NCBI RefSeq assembly: GCF_001552215.1
Contig: NZ_BCQT01000010.1
Span: forward strand, 620,001 to 684,000
DNA length: 64,000 nucleotides
DNA from: Actinomadura macra NBRC 14102
GTDB taxonomy: Bacteria; Actinomycetota; Actinomycetes; Streptosporangiales; Streptosporangiaceae
Direction of reading: 5' to 3'
The translations under genes and the position numbers were made by a program. Below the pieces are notes generated by a model. The model searched no databases. It saw only the letters and a program-made list of their open reading frames with translations, and was not told the origin of the DNA. This document shows, one piece after another, positions 62,727-64,000 of the stretch (the stretch's first letter is position 1; each line of letters begins with the position of its first letter).

Positions 62727-64000
62727 TTACGGGATCGGGACGCGGGAGGGGATCGTTAGGCGGGCGCCGGGGTTGGATCGAGCCGGTTCCCCAACCTCCC
62801 CGTAGGGGGTACTACACAGACCGGCGCTCGTCCCGGGTTGCCCCACCCCGACGATCGCCGCTGCCTCCTGCTGCGCGCCCACGACCTCCGCCGCGATCGT
62901 GACCTCGCACTCCACAAGTCCCGCTTCCCTCTCGTAGCGCATGCGCAGCCGGAACACATCCAGTAGCCGCCGCAGAACAGGTACGGGCAGGCGGTCCAGG
63001 TCGATCGTCCCGACCGGGAGCAGGTCCAGCAGTTCAGGACACGGACGCACAGGCGCCCTACTCCGAAGTTCCCGCAGCTTGACCTGTGCGCCCTCCAGAT
63101 CGGCGGCGATCCCGACGGAACGTTCGTTGATGTTCTGCACCAACGCCTGGCTCGGTTCCTCCAACCGTTCCAGCGGATCCAGCACCCGCGCCCGCCGACG
63201 ACCCAAGTCCGCGATCTTGGCCTCCAGCGCCGCGATGCTCGCTTCATGTTCGTGCAGATGCCGATCGTCCAGACGAGCGAGAACAGCCCGCAGCCGTTCC
63301 CGGCGCTGAGCACCGAAGATCTCCCGATTGAAGAACTCCTCCAACCCCGCGATCAGAGGCTCTTCGCGGACCCGGACCACTGCAGGATGTCTTTCAGGCA
63401 GATGAGACCGCTTCGGGCTGCACACGTAATACACCCGTCCCCGATCGGTCTTGCCGAACATCCGGCGCTCGCACTGCACACAGGTGAGGTACGACCTCAA
63501 GACGTACAAACGTCCAGTGGTCTCGGCGCTGTCTCCGCTCTGACGGCTGCGGGACCGTTGCCGCGCCTGCACGACCCGCTGCGCCTCGACGAAGGTCTCG
63601 ACGCTGACGAGGCCGGGGTGGGTAGGTTCGGCTGACCACACCCAGGCTTCTGGCGGGTTAATCCTTCCTCCGGCCGAGGACGTGGCTTTTCGGTTCCACA
63701 CCATGTAACCGGTGTACTTGGGGTTGCCCAGGACGTCACGCACCGAGGAATAGGTCCATCTGCCCAGGGTCCGAGACTTCGCAGTGGCAACAGGTGCGGG
63801 GTACCGATTCAGATCGGTATTCAGCTGGTCGGCGATGGCCTGATATCCGAGGCGTTCGGCAACACGAATTTCGAAGATCGCCTCAACGACCGGCCCGCAT
63901 ACCGGGTCGGGGGCCAGGACATGTTTGGTCGCACCTTGTTCTCGACGTGCAGCGACCGGATGAGGGACCTTCTTGGCCAGGAAGCCGTACGGAGGTCGTC
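62727..64000 (-). CDS. Second large serine recombinase (5' end beyond window)
   Basis: The frame is open from the right window edge to a stop at 62727, giving about 424 residues of the C-terminal part. It aligns closely with the first recombinase: PPYGFLAKKVPHPVAARREQ, SSVRDVLGNPKYTGYMVWNR, zinc-ribbon cysteines (VQCERRMFGK, VYYVCSPKRSHLPE), coiled coil. The resolvase domain with the catalytic serine lies outside the window. Its last 25 codons diverge from copy 1 after a shared TPY encoded by the attachment core, as expected when each 3' end is set by the integration junction. Confidence 0.9.
   Translation of the reverse strand, partial: RPPYGFLAKKVPHPVAARREQGATKHVLAPDPVCGPVVEAIFEIRVAERLGYQAIADQLNTDLNRYPAPVATAKSRTLGRWTYSSVRDVLGNPKYTGYMVWNRKATSSAGGRINPPEAWVWSAEPTHPGLVSVETFVEAQRVVQARQRSRSRQSGDSAETTGRLYVLRSYLTCVQCERRMFGKTDRGRVYYVCSPKRSHLPERHPAVVRVREEPLIAGLEEFFNREIFGAQRRERLRAVLARLDDRHLHEHEASIAALEAKIADLGRRRARVLDPLERLEEPSQALVQNINERSVGIAADLEGAQVKLRELRSRAPVRPCPELLDLLPVGTIDLDRLPVPVLRRLLDVFRLRMRYEREAGLVECEVTIAAEVVGAQQEAAAIVGVGQPGTSAGLCSTPYGEVGEPARSNPGARLTIPSRVPIP
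62802..62812. repeat. Internal attachment site core (copy of tRNA-Glu 3' end)
   Basis: GTAGGGGGTAC identical to 45399-45409. The left flank does not resemble the tRNA, so this is a junction between elements and not a second tRNA gene. Confidence 0.6.
62802..64000. mobile_element. Second integrated element, left end only
   Basis: Starts at the internal core and carries the paralogous recombinase in the same orientation and at the same distance from the core as in the first element. The rest lies beyond the window. Confidence 0.55.

Larger units (their letters stand above)
45399..62812. mobile_element. Integrated genomic island at tRNA-Glu, about 17.4 kb
   Basis: Bounded by the 11-bp repeats, with the serine recombinase next to the left end. 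Contents differ from the flanking chromosome: many short unknown genes, lower and uneven GC, broken genes, an IS3 remnant, regulators and candidate conflict or peptide-modification genes. No conjugation ATPase (TraB/FtsK), relaxase or replication initiator is visible, so it is probably not self-transferring. A second element begins at its right end. Confidence 0.7.

Overview
The window is high-GC DNA with strong third-position GC bias, frequent GTG/TTG starts, many 1-14 nt gene overlaps, and actinomycete-type families (SigE-family ECF sigma factor, XRE/TPR regulators, DUF3311-symporter pair, RsbW-like ATPases). I infer a filamentous actinomycete, possibly of the Thermomonosporaceae/Streptosporangiales; the exact taxon cannot be fixed from sequence reading alone.

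Left part (1-25.5 kb): ordinary chromosome. A partial ThDP enzyme, a DUF3311/sodium:solute symporter pair, a ClpC-like unfoldase, an HD-GYP membrane protein, a membrane protein with a coupled small gene, an SDR/epimerase, a NERD nuclease-like protein and a PEP-mutase/isocitrate-lyase-fold enzyme lead to a secreted-protein cluster: cyclophilin, esterase, two paralogous M4 metalloproteases and an M28 aminopeptidase between them. The two M4 genes share a 35-bp promoter block and a palindromic element, end in strong hairpins, and the second has a 54-bp higher-order tandem repeat inside its propeptide. Next come DUF2277, a histidine-kinase remnant, a SigE-type sigma factor, a secreted ricin-type lectin, a pseudokinase behind a perfect 26-bp palindrome, and an XRE regulator.

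Middle (25.5-45.3 kb): asd, then the most interesting locus. Eight minus-strand genes (39113 back to 26720) all overlap each other by 4-14 nt: radical SAM activase-like protein, coiled-coil protein, tandem CbbX/EccA-type AAA+ ATPase, zinc-ribbon/vWA-like protein, P-loop GTPase, a large GAP1-like (GTPase-associated) protein, an Hsp70/actin-fold protein and a second coiled-coil protein. A DUF4407 membrane protein with a coupled small ORF is divergent from the radical SAM gene. The composition resembles GTPase-centred multi-component systems predicted by comparative genomics to act in biological conflict. No nuclease or toxin is recognisable, so the output of the system is open. PspC, MFS, minimal zincin and metallophosphoesterase genes follow.

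Right part (45.3-64 kb): an integrated island at tRNA-Glu(TTC). The tRNA 3' end carries an 11-bp sequence (GTAGGGGGTAC) repeated at 62802-62812. Each copy lies inside the 3' end of a large serine recombinase gene, and the two recombinases are close paralogues in the same orientation, so the right side looks like a tandem array of two elements. The first, about 17.4 kb, carries a winged-helix protein, an RsbW-like ATPase, an M48-type protease, an XRE regulator coupled to an ASCH protein, a DUF2971 protein, a leader-like membrane protein coupled to a radical SAM enzyme (possible peptide-modification system), a cysteine-rich unknown, and several decayed genes (IS3 orfA, excalibur protein, BtuF-like tail). 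No conjugation or replication genes are seen in it.
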